From IMG/VR virus record IMGVR_UViG_3300005470_000022, positions 1 to 20,897 of that record: a stretch of DNA of 20,897 nucleotides, one strand, 5' to 3'. The translations under genes were made by a program, and so were the position numbers. The DNA comes from a virus. This document shows positions 14,051-20,897 of this stretch, piece by piece (the stretch's first letter is position 1; every line of letters begins with the position of its first letter). The notes beneath the pieces are model-generated. The model did not search any database and was not told where the DNA came from. It was given only the letters and a program-made list of their open reading frames with translations.

Positions 14051-16453
14051 CTATATTGTGCCGAATCCCTTATCCGGTGATACAATCCCGGCCTTGTCTG
14101 ATGGCTTCCAATCGTCAATAATCAGTATTGGTTCAAGCATTGAACGACATTGAAAATGGTTTGGCGGGGTTATTTGCGCCCATATAGGGTCGTTCTTTGC
14201 GTATTTTCGCCCGCTCAAAGATTCGCAGATATCCGAGACACGATTATCCAATACAGCGACATATTCGAAACCTTCGACGAAATCACCAAGCCCCGGGTCC
14301 ATGTATGCTGATAATTGCGCCTGATTGAAAATAGAAGCTGTAGTTGTCCTCGCTATAGTTTCCAGTCTGGCCCTTTTCGGCTTGCCTGTCAATTCTGACA
14401 CGTTGTCGGTGCCAATAAACGGTTCCATAACTTGGTCGAATTCGCGAATATATTCCTGTACCGACCAATCTTCTTGGATTCCTTGCAGCAGAATATTGGT
14501 CGCCGCCTTCAGCATGTCGTCGGTGATGCCTTTCGTATCCTGGAACGCACGGCCGCGAATGTAATCATTTGCTGCCTTCAGTGATAGACCTTCGGCGAAA
14601 TTAGCCACCGTCCAGGTATCTACGGGCATACCATCGATCCAGACAAATTGTAGCCCTGATGCCTTTTCTTGTGATACTGCCGCCTTTATTTTTACTGCGT
14701 CGCGAATGTCCTTCGGCTGCCCAGCGACTGCGTCAACAATTACGTTTTGCGCTTCTTTCCGCCCCAGATCATACCCGGATTTAAGTTGCTTTTGGATCGT
14801 CTTGTTCAGGTTATCTTTCGTTGCCGACCTGATAACCGCCTGCAGGCGCTCAACCGCGTCAGTAGTATCTAGCCCGCTTTTTACGTCCTTGACCTGCGTT
14901 TCTAGCCCTGCCTTTAGATCTGCATAAACGTCGTCAACCGCGTCAGACAGTGCCAGAACGTAATCTTCTTCGACAGATGTCCACTTGTCGTCGAGTGCTG
15001 CAAAATCAATCCTGCTACTGAAAGGCACCGACATCGCAAGCTGGCCTGTCGCTGGCGGTATACCGCTGCACTGATGTTGGGCAAGCGCCGCGCCTGCCGG
15101 TGCTTCAATGTCGTCGTCGCTTGGTTCTTGTTCTTCCGGATCTTCGATTTCACTGCCTGGTGCCGGTTCTTCCGGTTCTTCCGGCTGGTCCTGCGGTTCT
15201 GGTGTTTCTGGTTCTTCGTCTTCGTCTTCTTCCCGATCGCCGTACATCAGCAATTCGCGGGTCCGAAGCTCATCCTCAAACGTATTTTCAACAACGCCTG
15301 ACTTAACGGCGTCCATCCATAGTTTGGCAATCGCCTGTTTCTGCGCCGTTGTGTAGCCGTCCAGGCAGAATCGCGGGCACTGGTCTGTACCGTAATTCCA
15401 TCGGGCCAGCTGCGCGAATACCTGTTCATTTAATGTGTCAGCCAGGCGTTCGCCTTCTTCCTGAACCGTCATCATGAATACGTCTAGCTGCGTATCGCCT
15501 AGCGCCCGGCTACCGAACCGGCTATCGTCGGTGAAGCCCATCAGATTCGGAATCAGCAGGCCTTTCGTTATCTGGCGGTCGCTGAATGCGATAGCGCTGT
15601 CGAATGCCTGCGTGTCTGCCGCCTGTTTAACATCGATCTGATATCCCATCGGGGCACGAATTGCCGACATGGTTTGCACGTTTTTGATCGCGTTCTCGAA
15701 GGCCGCCAGTTCTGCCGGGTGCATTGCTTGCGCGTTTTCGTTCGGCGTTGCCACCAGAAAACCACCGGCATGACGCTCAAGATAGATATTTCGCAGCTTT
15801 AGAATTACGTCCTTTTCCCAATATGCACGGTAAATCGACCGGAGATCGGACTCACCCCAAATCGGATCGATATCAGGGTGGTTTATGTACACCACAAATT
15901 TGTTTGGATCTAGGCGTTTTTCTTCGGTGTGCTGTTGCCGTTGAATAATCGTTTCCAGATTCCCGTATTCGTCAGCGATAAATTCAAACGTATCAAACGG
16001 TTTCGGTTTGATCGCCTTTACGATCCAACGCGGTTGACCTTCGAAATCGACAACGGAATAGACCTTTTCACAGACAGAAAAGCCGTGCATTTTTGCACGC
16101 AATATCGACCTCATCGCCTGAATAAACGTTCCGCGAAACCAATCAGACAGCATGCGTTCAAAAAAATCACGCATTTCGACTTGGATATCATCGTCATTCG
16201 GCAGCACAAACCGCCATCCCCGGCTGATTACGATATTGACGCGCAGATCGTAAGCGCTCTTGATCTGCGGGTCACGCATCATACGGGCGTATATGTCCGC
16301 ACCTTTCCTGGCCACAAGATCATCCGGGTTGTACCGGCTGATATCGCCCATCAGGCCCAACAGGCCAGATCGCGCGATCCATGCCTGTTCCTGCAGGATT
16401 GATCTTGTCGGTTCTGTCGGCGACTTGAAAAATGATTTTATCCGATCGATCAT
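14051..16453 (-). CDS. Portal protein fused to Mu gpF-like minor head protein
   Basis: An 800-residue protein with two parts. Residues 1-400 are a portal protein of the Mu gp29/DUF935 type: MRDPQIKSAYDLRVNIVISR at 59-78, the region near VVYINHPDIDPIWGESDLRS at 187-206, and FGSRALGDTQLDVFM at 313-327. Residues about 407-452 are an acidic, Pro-rich linker (EEPETPEPQDQPEEPEEP). Residues 480-800 are helical, then carry the gpF motif: DNRVSDICESLSGRKY at 736-751 and PPNHFQCRSM at 763-772, with C743, H766 and C769 resembling a metal site. The portal forms the dodecameric DNA channel; gpF-like proteins are minor head proteins made from a separate gene in most phages. ATG 16453 has TGAGGCAGA in front. 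A long single-frame fusion is seen; later proteolytic separation is possible but unproven. Confidence 0.88.
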   Translation of the reverse strand: MIDRIKSFFKSPTEPTRSILQEQAWIARSGLLGLMGDISRYNPDDLVARKGADIYARMMRDPQIKSAYDLRVNIVISRGWRFVLPNDDDIQVEMRDFFERMLSDWFRGTFIQAMRSILRAKMHGFSVCEKVYSVVDFEGQPRWIVKAIKPKPFDTFEFIADEYGNLETIIQRQQHTEEKRLDPNKFVVYINHPDIDPIWGESDLRSIYRAYWEKDVILKLRNIYLERHAGGFLVATPNENAQAMHPAELAAFENAIKNVQTMSAIRAPMGYQIDVKQAADTQAFDSAIAFSDRQITKGLLIPNLMGFTDDSRFGSRALGDTQLDVFMMTVQEEGERLADTLNEQVFAQLARWNYGTDQCPRFCLDGYTTAQKQAIAKLWMDAVKSGVVENTFEDELRTRELLMYGDREEDEDEEPETPEPQDQPEEPEEPAPGSEIEDPEEQEPSDDDIEAPAGAALAQHQCSGIPPATGQLAMSVPFSSRIDFAALDDKWTSVEEDYVLALSDAVDDVYADLKAGLETQVKDVKSGLDTTDAVERLQAVIRSATKDNLNKTIQKQLKSGYDLGRKEAQNVIVDAVAGQPKDIRDAVKIKAAVSQEKASGLQFVWIDGMPVDTWTVANFAEGLSLKAANDYIRGRAFQDTKGITDDMLKAATNILLQGIQEDWSVQEYIREFDQVMEPFIGTDNVSELTGKPKRARLETIARTTTASIFNQAQLSAYMDPGLGDFVEGFEYVAVLDNRVSDICESLSGRKYAKNDPIWAQITPPNHFQCRSMLEPILIIDDWKPSDKAGIVSPDKGFGTI

Positions 16454-16459
16454 TCTGCC

Positions 16460-18007
16460 TCAAAACAGCGATTGTTCGGCCTGATAACTTGTATATGCCG
16501 CTGATTGAATCATTATTGGCGATAGGTACTGTTCGATACCAACCCGCTCAGACAGCAGATATACAGCCTTTGCAACTGCGTCTATCCGGTCGTCGTGCGC
16601 GCCTTTCGGGAATGCCTCAGATTCGTCGTAAAACGTTTGTCCGTCGCAACGCTGGTATAGCCACCCGGTGCCATTGTGCACTGCTATATTTCCAGTCTCA
16701 GCCTTGTTTGCGAGTCTGTCAACATACGACTCTTTGCTCTTGTTTACACGGTAGGCTTGCCGCCTATAGCGGTCTAATACGCGTGATAAATACGCGCTTA
16801 CCATTTTGCCAGACGCGCCACCTTCTTCTTCCCATATTTGCGTCGTCCCTGGATATCGGTATTCGTCCTGCTGCGCTGTTTGAGCGATCAGCGATTCGAC
16901 CGCTGCCGGTGATCCGCGTTCAGCGACCACGTCTATTATGTAGTATGTGCCACCGTAGTATTGGCACAATGCGCCTACTGTCCAGTCAGGGTCATTCGTT
17001 TTGTTTTTCTCGGTTCCGGCTAGATCCCAGAATCGGATACGCTGTCCTTCGGACGGCAGTATATCGACCTGCCTGAACCAATCCCGGTTGATCAGGTTAC
17101 CGCCACGGATATATGGTGTCTGCTGGAATAGCGCGTCCCATTCGTAGCGGTTACGCCTGAATTGTTCCAGGAATTCGACTGAGTATTGCGAAGGCCAAAG
17201 CGCTTCGCCTACTTCCCGCTTGTCTGTATAATGCCTATACGCATAGGCATTTTCGAGTATAGCCGGGTATTGGATCACGTCCCAGGATTCTGGCTCTTCT
17301 TCCAGCAGTCGGCCAGCCAGATCGTTTCTGTGCCACCTGGTCAAGATAATGATCACCACCGCGCCTTTCTGCCGCCGCGTCAAAAACGTCGATTTATACC
17401 AGTCATATATCTTGTTTTGGTACGTTTTTGATTCTGCTTCTTCGCGGTTCTTCACCGGGTCGTCTATCACACCCAGGCGGCTAAAACCCATGCCGGTAAT
17501 GCCGCCACCGACACCGGCTGACCTGTAGATGCCCTTGCGACCGACCACCTCAAATATGTCGCTGTTTCGCAGCCATGTCCCGGTGGCCTGAGTGCGGATG
17601 TTTTTCGATGATAGCGTTGTATTCGGGAAGATATTGCGATACGATTCGCTGTCGATGATGCGCTGAACGTCGCGGTTGTTCTGGCTGGATAGGTCGTCGC
17701 CGTAGCTGGTGGCGATTATTGAGTCGTCTGGCCACCGGCCCAGGCAATAGGCGGGAAGGTATCTGGATATAATTTCAGACTTGCCATGACGCGGTGGAAG
17801 AAAGAACATCAGGTTTTGATTGCCTGATTCCAGCGCGATATCTATCCGATCGCAGATGGCCTCGTGGAACCACTGCAGCGAATACGCTGGATTCACCGCC
17901 AGGATGAACGACGCTAGATCATTCTTTGCTACTTCCTGACAGATCACTTCCCGCCCTTCCGGTGTTTTCGCGGCTTCGGTGATCGATGACGATTTGCCTG
18001 ATTTCAC
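16460..18007 (-). CDS. terL: Terminase large subunit (ATPase and nuclease)
   Basis: A 515-residue packaging motor. Walker A is PPRHGKSE at residues 71-78, Walker B is LGVIDDP at 178-184, and the coupling motif LTRWH is at 222-226. The C-terminal RNase H-like nuclease shows RFWDLAGTEK with D328, an acidic WEEEGG at about 392-397 and GAHDDRIDA at 469-477. It binds the portal, translocates DNA with ATP and cuts the concatemer. I list the GTG at 18007, which overlaps TerS by 89 bases. A second GTG at 17947 has GGAAGG a few bases upstream and would drop 20 poorly conserved residues, so the true start may be there. The two-domain length is normal and all key residues are present. Confidence 0.95.
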   Translation of the reverse strand: MKSGKSSSITEAAKTPEGREVICQEVAKNDLASFILAVNPAYSLQWFHEAICDRIDIALESGNQNLMFFLPPRHGKSEIISRYLPAYCLGRWPDDSIIATSYGDDLSSQNNRDVQRIIDSESYRNIFPNTTLSSKNIRTQATGTWLRNSDIFEVVGRKGIYRSAGVGGGITGMGFSRLGVIDDPVKNREEAESKTYQNKIYDWYKSTFLTRRQKGAVVIIILTRWHRNDLAGRLLEEEPESWDVIQYPAILENAYAYRHYTDKREVGEALWPSQYSVEFLEQFRRNRYEWDALFQQTPYIRGGNLINRDWFRQVDILPSEGQRIRFWDLAGTEKNKTNDPDWTVGALCQYYGGTYYIIDVVAERGSPAAVESLIAQTAQQDEYRYPGTTQIWEEEGGASGKMVSAYLSRVLDRYRRQAYRVNKSKESYVDRLANKAETGNIAVHNGTGWLYQRCDGQTFYDESEAFPKGAHDDRIDAVAKAVYLLSERVGIEQYLSPIMIQSAAYTSYQAEQSLF

Positions 18008-18485
18008 GAATATCGTCTCTGCTTAGTTTAGAGAAGTCAAACTGAACCGGTATTGGACCGGCTTCGGTGCTTATTGCGTGTTCCTGTTTTTCGCGCCACT
18101 GCTTTGGTTTTCGGTTCACGAGCCAGAACTTGAGCGCCACTGCATCAGGTGGGTAGTGCCGTTTCACCACCTTTCGTTCTTTGCGTGTTGGTTTGCCATC
18201 CTTGTCAATTTGCACGGTCGTGTGTTCTTCCTCATAGTCGTATCCAAGCGCTTTTTTCAGTAGTGCATTTTCGACTTCGATGTCCACCGGAGCCTTGCCA
18301 CGGGCCAAACCTTCCGCGAATTCCGGGTACTTTGCCACGTAAGTGTAAAACGCAGTCTTTTTTATTCCTAGCTTTTCAGCTATTTGTGCATCGGACAGAC
18401 CTTCCCTGGCCCATCCTTCTGCTAGTGTTGGGAATGTGTCTTTGTATTTTGTTTTTTGGCCTGCGTTACTTTTCTTGCGCTGCAA
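17919..18485 (-). CDS. terS: Terminase small subunit
   Basis: A 188-residue protein with an N-terminal helix-turn-helix at about residues 30-60 (GLSDAQIAEKLGIKKTAFYT, then YVAKYPEF). A central oligomerisation region follows (VENALLKKALGYDYEE, VQIDKDGKPTRKERKVVKRH), then PPDAVALKFWLVNRKPKQW, a stretch shared with many TerS proteins. It recognises the packaging site and loads TerL. The start is TTG at 18485. An in-frame TAA lies eight codons upstream and no ATG or GTG lies between, so TTG is the only start that keeps the N-terminus. It overlaps the glycosyltransferase gene by 20 bases. The pac or cos site it binds is not identifiable here. Confidence 0.88.
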   Translation of the reverse strand: MQRKKSNAGQKTKYKDTFPTLAEGWAREGLSDAQIAEKLGIKKTAFYTYVAKYPEFAEGLARGKAPVDIEVENALLKKALGYDYEEEHTTVQIDKDGKPTRKERKVVKRHYPPDAVALKFWLVNRKPKQWREKQEHAISTEAGPIPVQFDFSKLSRDDIREIRQIVIDHRSRENTGRAGSDLSGSSKE

Positions 18486-19326
18486 TTTTTTTGAACCTGT
18501 CTGAAATTATCTTTGGCACCGTTGCCTTCCAATTTATTCTGTGATGGATTCTTTTGTTTTTTGTTACCATTATCGAGCACTTGACACTGGACGGACACAG
18601 CATGACGGTGTAAAACGTTTTCAGGTATGTCCCGTGGTCTAAATAAACGTCGGTCATGCCACCTTGGTTTTGTTGCGTACTCTTTTGCTGCAATGCTACT
18701 ATTGGAATGGTCAAAAATATTTTTCCTTGCCCACCAAGCAGGAAATATGTATTTACATCTTCATTTATTGTGCCAATGAATTTAAATCGCCTTTCAGTGC
18801 TTAGGAAAAAACTATTCATTGCCTTGCGGCTTCCTTTTAATCCAAACCCGCTATATTTTCCGCCTATGTGGTCACCAGTTTGTGACATTGCGGTGGATAA
18901 TATATCATGCGATGCGTAAAAGTTAAATATCAGATCCCAAATAGCATCTAGATTTCTTATTGGCCTAGCTTCGTAACACTTTGTTTTGTTGTACTTGTAA
19001 ACAAATGACGTATAATCGTCATCTAGCTCGATGAATTGTTTATAGCCCAGGCTTTCGGCAATATCAAACCCAGCGTTTCTGGCAAAGACTATCGTTTTTG
19101 TTTTACCGAAGTTATCCGCTTTATCTGTTTCATCAATATATCTTTGTTTATTGAATACGACCACTTCCTTTTTGTAAAGGCGTTTGTACTCTTCCGCTGT
19201 TTTGTCATAATCGTCGATGACTATGAAGATCGGCCCGGTGTAACCATGTCGTCTCAGCGTTCTGTAAGTGTAGATGCGATCTGGCCGACCGTGACTTAGG
19301 ATCAAGACGCAATATTTATTCACCAT
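18466..19326 (-). CDS. TAGT/GREB1-like glycosyltransferase, probable DNA-base glycosyltransferase
   Basis: A 286-residue GT-A-like enzyme. Visible motifs are YCVLILSHGRPDRIYTYRTL at 5-24, IVIDDYDKT at 35-43, FARNAGFDIAESLG at 81-94, FIELDDDYTSF at 98-108 with the metal-binding acidic cluster, STERRFKFIGTINEDVNTY at 165-183 and GGMTDVYLD at 212-220. This set is that of the TET/JBP-associated glycosyltransferase family (also annotated GREB1-like). Family members occur in kinetoplastids and phages and are thought to add sugars to hydroxymethylated bases in DNA. I start at ATG 19326, inside the ParB-like stop region; an upstream in-frame TTG at 19347 is less likely. It is coupled to the ParB-like gene, a partner reported for this family. 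No TET/JBP oxygenase lies in the window, so the source of the hydroxyl is unknown. Confidence 0.8.
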   Translation of the reverse strand: MVNKYCVLILSHGRPDRIYTYRTLRRHGYTGPIFIVIDDYDKTAEEYKRLYKKEVVVFNKQRYIDETDKADNFGKTKTIVFARNAGFDIAESLGYKQFIELDDDYTSFVYKYNKTKCYEARPIRNLDAIWDLIFNFYASHDILSTAMSQTGDHIGGKYSGFGLKGSRKAMNSFFLSTERRFKFIGTINEDVNTYFLLGGQGKIFLTIPIVALQQKSTQQNQGGMTDVYLDHGTYLKTFYTVMLCPSSVKCSIMVTKNKRIHHRINWKATVPKIISDRFKKIAAQEK

Positions 19327-20071
19327 AATCAATTGCTGACTGGTCAAGTATTTTATCGATCATCATTGTGTATCCTTTTGCAATTGCGTCTTCCAGATCG
19401 ATTATGACGAGAGCTGAGTCTTCCATTAACGCTTGCATTTCTGGTGTTGCCCTTGAGTAGTATTGCGCTATATTTTCGTAATTGAAGACGGTATGCCGTG
19501 CGGCTGCGTGTATCAAAAACTGTTTTTCTTGTTCTGTTATCGTGTCGTTCTTTTTTATCGCCAGTATCAAGGTATCGCGTTTTGATGTGCTGCATAGTTC
19601 TTCGATAGCGATTTCTTTTTCATCTGGCTCGTATATTGGCGCTTCAATTTTGTTGGTGTAGATCGATTCTTTTTCTATTGAAATAAGTTCTGCGAGGTTT
19701 AATTCGTTGAATGCAGGATGGTCTTTCAATTCGGATATGATGTCATCCAGCCGTTCATCGAATTCGCCGGATATGTGCGGGTTGTTGAGCGTGATGTTCA
19801 GCGCTTTTTCGTCCTGGTCCGACAGATCGACGATGGTGCATTCGATTTCTGATTCGGCTGGCAGGCCAAGTGCTTCGAGGCGTTTGTGCCCGCCGACGAT
19901 TGTGTTCTTGCCGTTGCGGATGTTGACGATTACGTCTTGGAGGTAGCCGTACCGGGACAGTGATTGTTCAAGCCCAGCCTTGGCTTTTGCGGATATTGTT
20001 CGCGGGTTGTATTCGGCAGGTGTGATGTCAGCAACGCGAAACACCTGCCGTTCGGCTTTTGTTGGCTTCAT
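19316..20071 (-). CDS. ParB-like nuclease-domain protein
   Basis: A 251-residue protein with a ParB/Srx N-terminal domain at about residues 8-110. YNPRTI at 21-26, YGYLQDVIVN at 41-50 and TIVGGHKRLEAL at 57-68 contain the GxxR-type catalytic/CTP-binding motif, and EKALNITLNNP follows at 88-98. The C-terminal half is helical and acidic (RATPEMQALMEDSALVII) and lacks the helix-turn-helix of chromosome-partition ParB. It is therefore not a partition protein but the phage type often found with DNA modification genes, acting as a nuclease, ATPase or guide for the modifying enzyme. It is coupled to the TAGT-like glycosyltransferase by an 11-base overlap. The ATG at 20071 lacks a Shine-Dalgarno and a promoter-like sequence lies directly upstream. 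Confidence 0.85.
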   Translation of the reverse strand: MKPTKAERQVFRVADITPAEYNPRTISAKAKAGLEQSLSRYGYLQDVIVNIRNGKNTIVGGHKRLEALGLPAESEIECTIVDLSDQDEKALNITLNNPHISGEFDERLDDIISELKDHPAFNELNLAELISIEKESIYTNKIEAPIYEPDEKEIAIEELCSTSKRDTLILAIKKNDTITEQEKQFLIHAAARHTVFNYENIAQYYSRATPEMQALMEDSALVIIDLEDAIAKGYTMMIDKILDQSAIDYGE

Positions 20072-20077
20072 GTTTTA

Positions 20078-20106
20078 TGCATACCATGATTTTTCTATTT
20101 TGTCAA
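20078..20106 (-). promoter_or_regulatory. Candidate promoter for ParB-like/TAGT/terminase operon
   Basis: On the minus strand TTGACA at 20106-20101 is followed by a 17-base AT-rich spacer and TATGCA at 20083-20078, preceded by TGG (an extended -10-like element). The -35 is a perfect consensus, while the -10 matches only at its first three bases. The ATG of the ParB-like gene begins six bases further on, so transcription would begin at or next to the start codon. It lies in a 45-base gap, one of the few in the window. Confidence 0.35.
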
Positions 20107-20116
20107 GTGGTTATCG

Positions 20117-20575
20117 TCAAACCGGCAGGTCACGACGTGGTATCAAACTATCAGCATCAAATACGCTATGAGTATCACTGGTCTTTCGCAGTTCTTCGGC
20201 TATGTCCTGCATGCGTTTTTCGATAATCGCCAGCTTTTCATTAACCACGTCAACGACAGCCGACATAATACCTTCACACATTGCCTGCATATTTTCAGGA
20301 CTGATTACCTTTTTCATATTTTCTATCGGTAGTCTTGTGCGGCCAAGAACAGCTACCCTCGCATCTGTTTCGTCGATTTTGATATCCGGCGTTTGTTTAA
20401 GCTCCCATTCATATTCTATAAAACCATCCACGCCAAATGAAGTTTCATGCCACTTTTCAGTATAAAATTTACCATTGTTGTAAGTCAACCAACTACTATC
20501 AGGATAGCTTGAGTTGATCTTCGGCCTTGCCCATGCGCCTTGCTTCATCGCCTGCATAATTTCTTGAGTGATCAT
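20117..20575 (-). CDS. Unknown protein, 152 residues
   Basis: Starts at ATG 20575 (MITQEIMQAMKQGAWARPKI), with GAGGTG seven bases upstream. The first half has a Trp/Tyr-rich segment (WLTYNNGKFYTEKWHET) that looks like a small beta domain. The second half is helical with a coiled-coil-like region (VVDVVNEKLAIIEKRMQDIA), ending LIPRRDLPV. No membrane segment, signal peptide or catalytic motif is seen. The preceding gene stops three bases upstream, so both are probably co-translated. I do not recognise a family, and the position before the ParB-like/TAGT pair does not reveal a function. Confidence 0.65.
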   Translation of the reverse strand: MITQEIMQAMKQGAWARPKINSSYPDSSWLTYNNGKFYTEKWHETSFGVDGFIEYEWELKQTPDIKIDETDARVAVLGRTRLPIENMKKVISPENMQAMCEGIMSAVVDVVNEKLAIIEKRMQDIAEELRKTSDTHSVFDADSLIPRRDLPV

Positions 20576-20578
20576 TTT

Positions 20579-20881
20579 TCACACCTCGGGGGAATTACTG
20601 CCGTCACCTATCAACAGCTGTTGCATTCCAGATATTACGATATAATTTCGATAAGGCACTGGCGTTTTCGGTATCCCAAGATCAGATAATTCTCTTTTTA
20701 CAAACTGGTAAAGATCCTTATAACCGAGTCCATTTGACATGCCCTGATCGATAAAAATTGCGGTCATGCTTTCGACATGTACCAATAGCTTGATCTGTTC
20801 AGGAGATAGGAACTCAAGGTATTTCTTTTCATACCCGTCAGAAATTTCGAAAAGCATGCACTTTATTAGTTTTGAGTACAC
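20579..20881 (-). CDS. Unknown protein, N-terminus possibly outside the window
   Basis: About 100 residues if read from GTG 20881 (MYSKLIKCMLFEISDGYEKK); an internal ATG lies at 20857. Neither has a clear ribosome binding site, and the frame stays open to the right edge (16 further bases), so the real start may lie beyond the window. The protein is helical in its first two-thirds (YLEFLSPEQIKLLVHVESMT, FVKRELSDLG) and ends DGSNSPEV. Its last codons overlap the Shine-Dalgarno of the next gene. No known family is recognised. Confidence 0.55.
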   Translation of the reverse strand: MYSKLIKCMLFEISDGYEKKYLEFLSPEQIKLLVHVESMTAIFIDQGMSNGLGYKDLYQFVKRELSDLGIPKTPVPYRNYIVISGMQQLLIGDGSNSPEV

Positions 20882-20897
20882 CTGATAAATTTTATCA

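Noticed and set aside
15100-15245. Repetitive plus-strand TTCTTCCGG-like DNA, considered as a microsatellite or regulatory repeat
   Set aside because: It is the coding sequence of the Glu/Pro-rich linker in the portal fusion; codon repetition explains it.
19316-20071. ParB-like protein as a plasmid or prophage partition protein
   Set aside because: There is no ParA gene next to it, no helix-turn-helix after the N-terminal domain and no parS-like repeats; the neighbour is a glycosyltransferase instead.
20883-20897. Near-palindrome TGATAAATTTTATCA at the right edge, considered as an operator
   Set aside because: It is cut by the window edge, is AT-rich, and has no second copy that I saw; chance is likely.
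1-20897. Depletion of GATC sites as a sign of restriction avoidance
   Set aside because: GATC is frequent throughout the window by eye, so no avoidance is evident.

Overview
The window is a stretch of a tailed double-stranded DNA phage (or prophage) genome, long-tailed and most likely of siphovirus type. Every gene I can support lies on the minus strand, so the biological reading order runs from base 20897 down to base 1. Genes are packed with 4-base or 1-base stop/start overlaps, or gaps of a few bases, and most starts have clear Shine-Dalgarno sequences. There is no tRNA, rRNA, insertion sequence or CRISPR array, and no gene-free stretch longer than about 50 bases. The host cannot be read from this window. 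Base composition is intermediate and Shine-Dalgarno use is bacterial. Head proteins resemble Mu-like head genes (portal plus gpF-like, gpI/Z-like protease and scaffold, gpG-like), while TerL, the decoration protein and the tail tube look siphoviral.

Layout in transcription order. (1) 20881-18466: two small unknown genes, then a ParB-like nuclease-domain protein and a glycosyltransferase that I recognise as the TET/JBP-associated (TAGT, GREB1-like) family, linked in phages to glycosylation of hypermodified DNA bases. (2) 18485-10510: packaging and head module. It holds TerS, TerL, an 800-residue portal fused to a Mu gpF-like minor head domain, an unknown probable virion protein, a 41-residue Gly/Lys microprotein, a gpI-like protease with a nested in-frame scaffold start, a decoration protein with an internal duplication, and the major capsid protein. 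(3) 10509-4544: an accessory block interrupts the structural genes. It holds a coiled-coil/AT-hook-like small protein, a GT4 glycosyltransferase, a 999-residue GT4-methyltransferase-GT2 fusion, a lysis-like set (membrane/coiled-coil protein, M15 peptidase, holin-like protein) and a radical SAM protein with a SPASM-like cysteine-rich tail. (4) 4547-1: connector and tail module. It holds a connector-like protein, a gpG-like protein, a tail-terminator-like protein, a 58-residue protein, the tail tube, the tail assembly chaperone with a textbook -1 frameshift signal making the G-GT-type fusion, and the 5' part of the tape measure gene, which runs off the left edge.

The core genes make and fill a capsid and build a tail. 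The unusual content is the modification chemistry: a probable DNA-base glycosyltransferase beside the terminase, and a glycosyltransferase/methyltransferase/radical SAM set inside the morphogenesis region. The latter could build and attach a methylated glycan to a virion component or to another phage product; its target is not visible from sequence.
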